Assembly (NCBI GenBank): GCA_015232315.1 | Contig: JADFZZ010000001.1 | Span: 1-64,000 of the forward strand | DNA: 64,000 bases | Reading direction: 5' to 3' | From: SAR324 cluster bacterium | GTDB taxonomy: Bacteria; SAR324; NAC60-12 | Shown here: piece after piece, positions 17,195 through 25,003 of the stretch | Layout of the letters: each line of letters starts with the position of its first letter | Position numbering within the stretch: position 1 is the first letter of the stretch | Program-made: the position numbers and the translations under genes | The notes under the pieces: model-generated | What the model was told of the DNA's origin: nothing | The model's input: only the letters and a program-made list of their open reading frames with translations | Databases searched by the model: none

Positions 17195-17247
17195 TTTTAA
17201 GGAAACGCACAGCTCAAATCTTGTCAGATTTAATTATGGAGAAAGGT

Positions 17248-18516
17248 ATGTTACGTCAAAAGTTATTGGCTTCACTGCTGTTGGGCATTTCATTCTGGAT
17301 GCTGGCTGGTTGTGAAACTCCGTTGTCCCAGTTTGAAGTGCAACGTCCCGCACGGGTCAGTGTGCCCCGTCAGGTGACCAAAGTGTTCATCAAACGCGCC
17401 CAAATCAAGGATATCAACGATGAATTGAAACTCAAGGAACAGGTACTACAGCATCTGGCGGCCCAGCTCAATAGTTTTGGCCGGTTTGAGGTTCAGGTTG
17501 TCGATGATATTGATGAAAGTAAAATTGACCGCGAAAAAGAAACGATCGGTATCATTCAGGGGGAAATCATCAGCGGAGGTGAGGTCGATCGAGGCCAGTT
17601 CACAGAAACCGCCATGTGCAAGGGCGGAATCGCCGGTCGGTTGATCGCCGCGGGTTCCGCCGCCGCTACAGATGCGGCGATCACCCTCGACAGCCATGCG
17701 TTTGTCTGTAAAACAGGAGGAATCAAAACGGCGTTGGTGGAAGGCGCGACCACACAGTTGCTCGCAATGGCCATGAAAACAACCAAACCACCCGAGGATG
17801 AGGTGGTTCGAGCTTACAACTACAAGAACATTTCTTTGTTTGCCCAGGCTTCCTTCAGTTTTTCCATCATCGGACAAACCAGGGAGACACTGGCAATCAG
17901 GGCGGATGCCGCCAGTTTCGGACGTCATGCCATTGATAAAAACAGTTATCGTAATGTGACAGAAGGACGTCCGCATCCACTGGTTCGGGCATCCATTCAA
18001 GTGTTCAAATTACCCACATTTCCAATCACGATCCGTCCTGCGGGTGTGGTGATAGACAGCATTCCCAAAGATGACTATTATGCCAATCCTCAATTGCCTG
18101 TGCCTTCTGTCAGAGATATTGATCCACAGGAAAAACAGGAAGTGATCAAACAACTGGTGGCAGAATCAGTCCAACCTTTTATTCAAACCATTTCGCCTTA
18201 TCGCATTAAAATTCAAACGGAAATCGCATCCGGTGGTAAAGCCGAAGTTCAGGAACTCCTGAAGAAAGGGCAATGGAAAACGGCACGGGAACGTATTGAA
18301 ACATTGTCTCAAAATGATCGGACACCACCAGACTGGTATAATCTGGGTCTCGCTTATGAAGGCAATGCTATTGTGGTGGAAGATTATGAAGACGCACGCC
18401 GTTTTTATATTGAAGCGCTCAATCGTGATCCCGGCAACAAACTGTATGCCATGAGTATTGGCCGCATGGCGCAACGACTTTCGGAAGCAAGAAAACTCAG
18501 ACAACAGACTCAGTGA
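17248..18516 (+). CDS. Lipoprotein with CsgG/LpoB-like and TPR domains (paralogue 1)
   Basis: The ATG at 17248 has GGAGAAAGG upstream; in-frame codons from 17191 would add a non-signal extension. The 422-residue product has lipobox LAGC. The first 200 residues look like a CsgG/LpoB-type alpha/beta fold: strand KVFIKRAQI, helix LKLKEQVLQHLAAQL, then RFEVQVVDD. A central segment with several Cys and Gly follows. The C-terminal 90 residues form TPR-like pairs (WYNLGLAYEG, ARRFYIEALNRDPGN). The two downstream genes share this layout, so the three form a tandem paralogous family. Function unknown; complex assembly at the outer membrane is an inference from CsgG/LpoB relatives. Confidence 0.65.
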   Translation: MLRQKLLASLLLGISFWMLAGCETPLSQFEVQRPARVSVPRQVTKVFIKRAQIKDINDELKLKEQVLQHLAAQLNSFGRFEVQVVDDIDESKIDREKETIGIIQGEIISGGEVDRGQFTETAMCKGGIAGRLIAAGSAAATDAAITLDSHAFVCKTGGIKTALVEGATTQLLAMAMKTTKPPEDEVVRAYNYKNISLFAQASFSFSIIGQTRETLAIRADAASFGRHAIDKNSYRNVTEGRPHPLVRASIQVFKLPTFPITIRPAGVVIDSIPKDDYYANPQLPVPSVRDIDPQEKQEVIKQLVAESVQPFIQTISPYRIKIQTEIASGGKAEVQELLKKGQWKTARERIETLSQNDRTPPDWYNLGLAYEGNAIVVEDYEDARRFYIEALNRDPGNKLYAMSIGRMAQRLSEARKLRQQTQ

Positions 18517-18600
18517 ACAGTTTAAGTCCGTTTGTTTAAAACAATAAACATACCGAAGCCCTGGATTGGGACGTCGACTTTAATTCAAAAAAGGAAGTTT

Positions 18601-19749
18601 ATGAAAACACTGCGCGGAAAACAACACAGAGCCCTACTTATTTCAGGGTTAGTGCTCCTCATGATCCTGGCGGGTTGTGCCAAGGCAAAGCTCAGGGTGC
18701 TGACACCCGCTGAAATCAACACAGTCAATATCCAAACAGTCGCTGTGGGTAGTTTTCAGATTGGCGGTATTCGTGAAAAATTCAAATCCGAAAGAAATGG
18801 CGGATGGATCACGCATGAAATTGCACTGACAGCCGCTGAAAAACAGGCCATCAGTCGGGCTGTGAGATCCAGAGTCATCAATCTGTTGACCACAACACCG
18901 TATTTCAAAGTCAGTTTTTCCGATGAATTCGCCTCAATGGAAAATGACACAGCCTTGCAACAACTTGTTTCCACTAAAGGTTATAAAACCCAGGATATTG
19001 ACGCTGTGATCAACGGTAAAATCTGGCTCGATATCGAACGAACCGATGGAGCAGACATCAACAAGGTTGAGCTGTCCTATATTGAGCCTTCACAAGATCC
19101 TGAACGCCAGATGGATCTGGGGGTGGAACAATTGATCTGGTGGCCGTATAAATCGGAACGGGGAACTCTGGCTCTTGAAATCAAACTCACCCGCTTGAAT
19201 CCGACAGAAGTCGTGGCTGTTACTTTTGATACCCGAAGTTACGCACACCGGATTGGTGGTATTCCCGCAGGCTTACTGGACCAGGCTTCAGGTGCGCTTT
19301 CCATGATGGGTGGTGCGGCGTCAGCGGATGCCGACAAAACAAAAAAGATTGAATCCGCGGATGAGGTTCTGCCTTCGTTTGACCAGATGGTTGCGGACCT
19401 TTCGATGTCTATTGCCGCCGCTTTTGTGAAAAAAATCGCTGTCACCGAAAAAGTCGTCAGCTATCCCATTGCGACAGGAGGCGATGCCAACACAAAGGTG
19501 CTGATTGAAGCAGGGGCTTATGATCTGGCCATTGAAAAATTACAAAATATTACCGCGACTGAACCTCTGGGTGATGATCTTTATAATCTGGGGTTATGTT
19601 TTGAAGCCAAGGGTGATTTTGGACTCGCCCTCAATTTTTATAGAGATGCCTTCAAACAGGATTCCACAAATCTGCTTTACGCACAGGGAATTGGACGGCT
19701 TGAGCGGCTTCAGCGAGAATATCCGGCGTTAAGAAAACAGCTTCGTTAA
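18601..19749 (+). CDS. Lipoprotein with CsgG/LpoB-like and TPR domains (paralogue 2)
   Basis: The ATG at 18601 follows AAAAAAGGAAG; an in-frame start at 18532 is unlikely. The lipoprotein of 382 residues has lipobox LAGC. The CsgG/LpoB-like part reads TVAVGSFQIGG, then a helix AISRAVRSRVINLL and the strand TPYFKVSFSDE, which is the expected order. The C-terminal TPR pair (LYNLGLCFEAKGDFGLALNFY, then FKQDSTNLLYAQGIGRL) aligns with the ends of the flanking paralogues. It is spaced 84 bases after paralogue 1 and 24 bases before paralogue 3. Confidence 0.65.
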   Translation: MKTLRGKQHRALLISGLVLLMILAGCAKAKLRVLTPAEINTVNIQTVAVGSFQIGGIREKFKSERNGGWITHEIALTAAEKQAISRAVRSRVINLLTTTPYFKVSFSDEFASMENDTALQQLVSTKGYKTQDIDAVINGKIWLDIERTDGADINKVELSYIEPSQDPERQMDLGVEQLIWWPYKSERGTLALEIKLTRLNPTEVVAVTFDTRSYAHRIGGIPAGLLDQASGALSMMGGAASADADKTKKIESADEVLPSFDQMVADLSMSIAAAFVKKIAVTEKVVSYPIATGGDANTKVLIEAGAYDLAIEKLQNITATEPLGDDLYNLGLCFEAKGDFGLALNFYRDAFKQDSTNLLYAQGIGRLERLQREYPALRKQLR

Positions 19750-19773
19750 TTTTTTCACATCATTGAGGTACCC

Positions 19774-20964
19774 ATGAATCACAATCGATTTATTGTATAT
19801 TTTTTTCTGCTGTTGATCGTCGGACTTTCCGCTTGCGCGCCTCAGGTGACGTATCAGGTGAAGCGTCCTCCGGCATATCCTGTAGAAAACATTGAATTTG
19901 TGGCAGTCGACTCTTTTGCCGCGCAAGATGGCCAGATTGCTCTGCCCAAACCCGTCAAAAATGTGAATGACAAGGATCTGCTCAAACCTGTGATCAATGA
20001 ATTTGTGTCTGACACGGCTCAGGCGGGAATGGCTGGCGATTTGGCACGAGCCAATCTGGTTTCTGGATTATCGACTTATTCGCCTTACAGGATCATCAAT
20101 ACAACGGGTGAGCAGAACGCGTTCACGGGCGTTTTACCTGATGCGTCAAAAACAGCCTTGATCCGTGCGAAAGTAAAATATTCTGAGACCATTTTTGAAA
20201 GAAATGAAAAATTGAAATATGTATTGGTGATCCATAACCGGAAGGATCTGGCCTCACAACTGATGTCCATTGGCTTGGCAGCCGGTGCTCATGCGGCCGG
20301 TGCCGGTTTTGAGGAACCAACGCCTTATGTGGAAATTGTCGGTGCTATGGAAGTTGAATTTGAACTGTTGCGTCAAAGCGATCTTACCCCCTTGTTGCCC
20401 AATCAAACGCTCAGGGCCTATTACGTCAGAAAGTGGGGTGGGGAGAGCGGAACATCGCATGTTCCTGAAACACTGAGAAACACCATTGTGCAAGAATACC
20501 AGGGGGATGAGGCCGCCTTGAGCAGTTTGCTGTCTGACGTGGATAAAGCCCGTCTGGCACTGGATGATCCGGATGAATATCTAGCCAAAGGTTATGGCTT
20601 AAAAAGAAATTTTAATGTACCGCTCACACCACTTGATGTCAAAGTCAGGCTGGCTCGTCAGGTGACTCAAAAATATCTGAAAATGATCAGTTCTTATGAG
20701 GAACCCGCCAATCTGACTGTGATGGGTGGTGATGATGTTGCCGCAACCCTGATTAAAGGCAACGCTTATGAAGAGGCCATTGTCCGGTTGCAGGGATTGC
20801 CCGGTCAAACTTTTGAAAATACCTATAATCTGGCTCTGGCTTATGAAGCGTCAGGACAATTCAGTCTTGCCCGCCAGACTTATGAAGACGCCTTGCGCAT
20901 GAATCCGGGAGATGCTTCTGTCAAGGAAGCTATGAATCGTCTGAAAAACTCTGTTACACGATAA
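19774..20964 (+). CDS. Lipoprotein with CsgG/LpoB-like and TPR domains (paralogue 3)
   Basis: The start has TTGAGGTACCC upstream. The product (396 aa) has lipobox LSAC. It begins with a short strand-rich part (NIEFVAVDSFAAQ), then a longer insert. The C-terminal pair TYNLALAYEASGQFSLARQTY and ALRMNPGDASVKEAMNRL is nearly the same as in paralogues 1 and 2. This copy is the most diverged in the middle. It ends 6 bases before the epimerase gene, suggesting cotranscription. As with its relatives, the role is unknown. Confidence 0.65.
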   Translation: MNHNRFIVYFFLLLIVGLSACAPQVTYQVKRPPAYPVENIEFVAVDSFAAQDGQIALPKPVKNVNDKDLLKPVINEFVSDTAQAGMAGDLARANLVSGLSTYSPYRIINTTGEQNAFTGVLPDASKTALIRAKVKYSETIFERNEKLKYVLVIHNRKDLASQLMSIGLAAGAHAAGAGFEEPTPYVEIVGAMEVEFELLRQSDLTPLLPNQTLRAYYVRKWGGESGTSHVPETLRNTIVQEYQGDEAALSSLLSDVDKARLALDDPDEYLAKGYGLKRNFNVPLTPLDVKVRLARQVTQKYLKMISSYEEPANLTVMGGDDVAATLIKGNAYEEAIVRLQGLPGQTFENTYNLALAYEASGQFSLARQTYEDALRMNPGDASVKEAMNRLKNSVTR

Positions 20965-20970
20965 ATTACG

Positions 20971-21978
20971 ATGGCTGCAAATATTCTTGTTACTGGCGCG
21001 ACAGGGTTCATTGGTTCTCATCTGGTGCGACAACTGGTAGCTACAGGCCAGTCTGTGCGGGTGCTGGTTCGTAATCCTGAAAAACTCAAGGATGTGGAAC
21101 TGGAACCATCTCCTTTGCTGGAAATCGCCAAGGGGGATCTGCTGGATCCGGAATCTATTGAACAGGCCCTGAAGGGGATCAGCAGGGTTTACCATATCGC
21201 AGGTTACATTTCGACCCGCAAACAGGATGTCGCTCAGGTTTATAAACTGAATGTGGATATCACCCGAAATCTGTTTTCAGTCTGTGCCCGGCATAAACTC
21301 GAAAAAATTGTTTATCTGGCAAGTATTTTTGCGCTTGGTGGAAATTCAATCATGCCAGTGGATGAAACCACGGAATACAACCTCGGACATTTCCCGATTG
21401 GATATTTCAAAGCCAAACGGGAAGCGGAGCTATACGCTTGGAGCTGTGTCAGCGAGGGCCTTCCGCTCACCTTTGTCTATCCGGGATTTTGTTATGGCCC
21501 CGGCGATGTTTATAACTCAAGTTCAGAAGCTTTATTGATGTTTCTGCACCGCCGGTTGCCGGTTTATCTGACAGGTGGCGCCAATGCCATGGATGTGCGG
21601 GATGCCGCACAGGGATTGATTCTGGGAATGGAAAAAGGACGAATTGGCGAAAAATATCTGGTTGGAGGAAGAAACATTTCCAACAGTGATCTGTTTGATC
21701 TGTTTTCTCAAATCACCCGTATTCCCGGACCCAAACTGGCAGTTCCCCGATTTGCCGGGCAGTGGGCCGGTAAACTGGCTGAAAAATTGATGAAGAATCC
21801 GCTGGTTGATTTTGAAGGCGCGACCGTCATGGGGCACTACTGGTATTATGATTCCTCCAAAGCCCGCAAAGAACTTGGGTTCACCTCCCGTGATCTGCGT
21901 GAATCCATCACAGATGCCATCCACTGGTTCTGCTCCTGCAAAATGGCTCCCTGGCCACCCGGTTGGAAACGAAGCTGA
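20971..21978 (+). CDS. Extended SDR: NAD-dependent epimerase/dehydratase
   Basis: This cytoplasmic enzyme (335 aa) has the NAD(P)-binding Rossmann motif GATGFIGSH at residues 9-17. The catalytic triad elements are visible as Ser118 in YLASIF and Tyr145/Lys149 in YFKAK. These are the hallmarks of extended short-chain dehydrogenases acting on nucleotide sugars or related substrates. Overall it resembles the HpnA-like branch of sugar epimerases and dihydroflavonol-reductase-like proteins. The substrate cannot be told from the sequence. Being at the 3' end of the lipoprotein run, 6 bases after paralogue 3, it may modify a glycan or lipid for the envelope, which is an inference. Confidence 0.85.
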   Translation: MAANILVTGATGFIGSHLVRQLVATGQSVRVLVRNPEKLKDVELEPSPLLEIAKGDLLDPESIEQALKGISRVYHIAGYISTRKQDVAQVYKLNVDITRNLFSVCARHKLEKIVYLASIFALGGNSIMPVDETTEYNLGHFPIGYFKAKREAELYAWSCVSEGLPLTFVYPGFCYGPGDVYNSSSEALLMFLHRRLPVYLTGGANAMDVRDAAQGLILGMEKGRIGEKYLVGGRNISNSDLFDLFSQITRIPGPKLAVPRFAGQWAGKLAEKLMKNPLVDFEGATVMGHYWYYDSSKARKELGFTSRDLRESITDAIHWFCSCKMAPWPPGWKRS

Positions 21979-22041
21979 TCACGAACCGTCGCTATAACAC
22001 AACTCAGTTTTATTCCCTTCAATCATACGCTTTGTGGAACT

Positions 22042-22063
22042 GGCGGGGCCTGTAATCCCCGCC
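22042..22063 (+). terminator. GC-rich hairpin after the epimerase gene
   Basis: GGCGGGG (22042-22048) pairs with CCCCGCC (22057-22063) across an 8-base loop. There is no T tract, but the position 60 bases after the last gene of a long plus-strand run suits transcript termination or 3'-end protection. Confidence 0.45.
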
Positions 22064-22129
22064 TACCATCCGGTTGACGCTCAAAATCAGAAGAAGTAAG
22101 GCGAAAACCGGAAAAGAATATACCGGAAC

Positions 22130-22201
22130 GGTAGCCCCGGGTTACGTCCCGGGGAAGGCGACAAACCGTGGAATTGCATCGGGACGTAACCCAATGCTAC
22201 C
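22130..22201. repeat. 72-base interrupted palindrome in the convergent gap
   Basis: The ends GGTAGC and GCTACC (22130-22135, 22196-22201) pair. Inside, GGGTTACGTCCCG pairs with CGGGACGTAACCC. The result is a long stem with an apical region of about 28 bases. It lies between the convergent epimerase and hybrid kinase genes (intergenic 21979-22514). It resembles REP-like elements, and the GGTTACG/ACGTAACC core is similar to the hairpin at 63107-63131. Confidence 0.6.
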
Positions 22202-22294
22202 GTCTCGAAATAATATGTTACAGCAACAATTCTGGTATGTTTATTTCCGGCGATCGCCTAGCCCTAGTCAAACAGGGCCATTAAGGGGCAGGAA

Positions 22295-22471
22295 TCAATG
22301 AGAGTGATGTTTGGCATGGATTTTTTCCCGGATTATTTTTTTGCTTTGCCCGGAAAGATGACCTTGGCCGCTTCCGTATTTACCAAAAAATTCTTTGCCG
22401 ATTTCCCATGAAATAGTCGGGACCCGTTTGGTGACATGCTGCAGGGAAATCACAACGTTGGAGGATGTCAT
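22295..22471 (-). CDS. Possible small basic protein, uncertain
   Basis: An open frame downstream of the hybrid kinase, on the same strand, encodes 58 residues rich in Lys and His (ending IHAKHHSH). The composition and strand fit a real small gene 43 bases after the kinase stop, but no ribosome binding site is visible and I do not recognise the sequence. It may be the 3' fragment of a lost gene. Confidence 0.25.
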   Translation of the reverse strand: MTSSNVVISLQHVTKRVPTISWEIGKEFFGKYGSGQGHLSGQSKKIIREKIHAKHHSH

Positions 22472-22514
22472 GGGGTTTCTTGAAACAGGGTTAAGGATAT
22501 GGTCGAAAAACGAA

Positions 22515-24167
22515 TTAATCCAGAAGTTGGGAGAAAACTTTGCTGAATTCATGCAATGTCACAGGCTTGTGCAGTAACCCGCGAAATCCAATGGCCAGCA
22601 GTTCCTGTTCCGACAGTGTTTCCAGATAGCCGGTCATAATGACAATGGGCAGATCGGGATGTTTGGGAATCAAGGTTTTGGCCAGATCAAGTCCGCTCAT
22701 GTGAGGCATCGCATAATCCAGAAGCAACAGATCCACCCGCGATTCAGGTTGCTTCAAATAATCAATCACAGACTGACTATCACTGAAGAGTGTCACCTGA
22801 TAACCCAGGCGCTCCAGAGCCAGTCGATACCATTGCCGGAGTTGGGGTTCATCATCAAGGATCACCAGGTGTTCGTGTCCTGAACGTATAAACGTTGCCT
22901 CTGCGTTTTGTCCTGTCACGGACTCAACCACAGGAAAAAACAAATCAAAGGTTGTGCCCTGGTCCGGGATACTACGCACCTGAATGGCTCCCTGATGTTT
23001 TTTTACAATGCCATAAACCACGGAAAGTCCCAGTCCTGTTCCTTTCCCGACGGGTTTTGTTGTAAAAAAAGGTTCAAAGATTCTTTCTTGAATATGGGCA
23101 GGCATTCCACATCCTGTATCACGGATGGTTAGTTGCAGATAATCGCCTGCGGTTAAGTTGAGGAGCCTGGCCTCATGGGCCGTCAGATGACTTTTGAGCA
23201 AACTCACGGTCACGACACCTTCCCTGCCTTCCAGTGCATGGAACGCATTGGTGCATAAATTCATCAGGATTTGATAAATCTGGGTAGGGTCGGCCAGAAT
23301 CATGGGCAGATTCGCGTCAATCTGACGTTCAACCCGGATCATTGGGGGCAAGGTTGATTTTAACATTTCGAGAGCTTCCTTCACAATCGCGTGAATATGG
23401 ACAGGATGAAAGCTCTGCTCAGACACACGACTAAAAGTCAGGATCTGCTTGATCAACCGGGCGCCTCTTAAGCCTGCCTGCATGAGGATATCACAATAAG
23501 CCATGCTACGATTTTCTGTGGGCAATTCTTCCTGCAGAAGTTGAGTATAGCCCAGAATGATGTTTAAAATATTGTTAAAATCATGAGCGATCCCACCGGC
23601 CAGTGTGCCAATGGCTTCCATTTTCTGGGCATGACGCAACTGGGTTTCCAGCAGTTCCTTGTCATCCACCAGTTGATTGTGAAAGTTGAGTTCCTGCCGC
23701 AATTGTTCATGGGTCTGTTTCAGTGACTGATTCTGTTGGACAATATGTTTTCCGAGCAATTCAGACTGATGCCTCAACAATTTTTTCTGCTGATCCATTT
23801 CGACAAAAACAGAAACCTTGGCTTTCAAAATCTCAGGAGGCAGAGGTTTGATCAGATAATCCACCGCGCCCAATTCATAGCCCTTGAACACATGGACCAT
23901 TTCATGATTGCTGGCAGTCACGAAGATGAGCGGGATATGGCGGGTTCGTTTGATGGAACGCAAAATTTCCGCGGCTTCAATGCCATCCATGTCCGGCATC
24001 TGGACATCCATCAGAATCAGCGCGATGTCATGCTTGACGCTCAGTTTCAACGCTTCATCACCCGACTGAGCCTTGAGGATCTGAAGATTGAGACCTGCGA
24101 GTATGTCCTCGAACGCCAGCAGATTTTTGGGATTATCATCAACAATAAGAATGGTAGAAGGTGTCAA
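22515..24167 (-). CDS. Hybrid sensor kinase, REC-HisKA-HATPase-REC, soluble
   Basis: This cytoplasmic protein (550 aa) starts with a receiver domain: acid pair in IVDDN, phospho-acceptor Asp54 in ILMDVQMPD, Lys near KPLPPE. A coiled coil follows (about 125-180). The HisKA domain has His195 in GGIAHDFNNIL, and the HATPase has LMNLCTNAFHAL, DTGCGMP and GTGLGLS. A second receiver ends the chain, with Asp484 in LLLLDYAMP. With receivers at both ends and no sensor or membrane segment, it can take part in a phosphorelay, probably with the giant kinase upstream. It is preceded by cheR at a distance of 14 bases, so the three genes form one minus-strand operon. Confidence 0.92.
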   Translation of the reverse strand: MTPSTILIVDDNPKNLLAFEDILAGLNLQILKAQSGDEALKLSVKHDIALILMDVQMPDMDGIEAAEILRSIKRTRHIPLIFVTASNHEMVHVFKGYELGAVDYLIKPLPPEILKAKVSVFVEMDQQKKLLRHQSELLGKHIVQQNQSLKQTHEQLRQELNFHNQLVDDKELLETQLRHAQKMEAIGTLAGGIAHDFNNILNIILGYTQLLQEELPTENRSMAYCDILMQAGLRGARLIKQILTFSRVSEQSFHPVHIHAIVKEALEMLKSTLPPMIRVERQIDANLPMILADPTQIYQILMNLCTNAFHALEGREGVVTVSLLKSHLTAHEARLLNLTAGDYLQLTIRDTGCGMPAHIQERIFEPFFTTKPVGKGTGLGLSVVYGIVKKHQGAIQVRSIPDQGTTFDLFFPVVESVTGQNAEATFIRSGHEHLVILDDEPQLRQWYRLALERLGYQVTLFSDSQSVIDYLKQPESRVDLLLLDYAMPHMSGLDLAKTLIPKHPDLPIVIMTGYLETLSEQELLAIGFRGLLHKPVTLHEFSKVFSQLLD

Positions 24168-24181
24168 AATGTTCCTTAAAA

Positions 24182-25003
24182 TTATGAAAGTTTACGATAA
24201 ACACGTTCTTCTTCAGCAACGCATTCAAAATTATTTTCATAGTCTGAAAAACGAAGGGTTTCCCTGGTTCCCAGTCCGAGAAAACCACGGTCACACAAAC
24301 TTCTGTGAAACAGGCCCAACGCGCGGTTTTGCAAATCATCATCGAAATAAATCATCACATTGCGGCATAAAATCAAATGCATTTCGTTGAACACTTCATC
24401 GGTTGCCAAATGGTGCATGGCAAACACGATGTTGGTTTTTAAGGAGGAATCCATGGCCATTCCGGTTTTTTCCGCATGATAATAATCGGAAAAAGCACCT
24501 GTTCCTCCGGCTTGATGGTAGTTTTCGGTATATTTTCTGATTCGTTTGGCGGCGTAATGTCCTTCTCTCGCTTTTTGTATCAGAGCGGAATTCATGTCGG
24601 TCGCATAAATTTTTGCCCGCTCATAAAGACCTTCCTCTTTGAGTAAGATTGCCATGGAATAGGCTTCCTCACCGGTCGCGCAACCTGCAATCCAGATGCG
24701 GATGAACGGATAGGTGCTCAAAAAAGGCAGGATTTCCTTCCTCAACACCTGAAAAAATTCAGGATCACGAAACATTTCCGTGACATCAATGGACAGATCC
24801 CTGAGGATCGTTTTGAAACAGGATTCATCCTCCAGCACAGGATGCACCAGCTCCGCGATATGGGATAACTTCATGATGGCCAGGCGGTGTGCGATACGCC
24901 GATGCAGAGAACTGCGCGCGTATTTTCTGAAGTCGTAGCCATACCGGCGAAAGATCGCTTCGAGCAATAAATCGAGTTCAATTTCCCGAATTTCTTTTTC
25001 CAT
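24182..25003 (-). CDS. cheR: CheR-type chemoreceptor/protein methyltransferase
   Basis: The protein (273 aa) transfers a methyl group from S-adenosylmethionine to glutamate side chains. The N-terminal helical CheR_N domain covers about 1-75 (SSLHRRIAHRLAIM). The SAM-binding motif GCATGEEAYSMA lies in the Rossmann-like domain, and NVMIYFDDDLQ is the usual C-terminal motif. The ATG at 25003 overlaps the stop of the giant kinase as TAATG; an alternative TTG four codons upstream is less likely. No cheB occurs in the window. Its place between two hybrid kinases fits a dedicated signalling module rather than the main flagellar chemotaxis operon. Confidence 0.92.
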   Translation of the reverse strand: MEKEIREIELDLLLEAIFRRYGYDFRKYARSSLHRRIAHRLAIMKLSHIAELVHPVLEDESCFKTILRDLSIDVTEMFRDPEFFQVLRKEILPFLSTYPFIRIWIAGCATGEEAYSMAILLKEEGLYERAKIYATDMNSALIQKAREGHYAAKRIRKYTENYHQAGGTGAFSDYYHAEKTGMAMDSSLKTNIVFAMHHLATDEVFNEMHLILCRNVMIYFDDDLQNRALGLFHRSLCDRGFLGLGTRETLRFSDYENNFECVAEEERVYRKLS

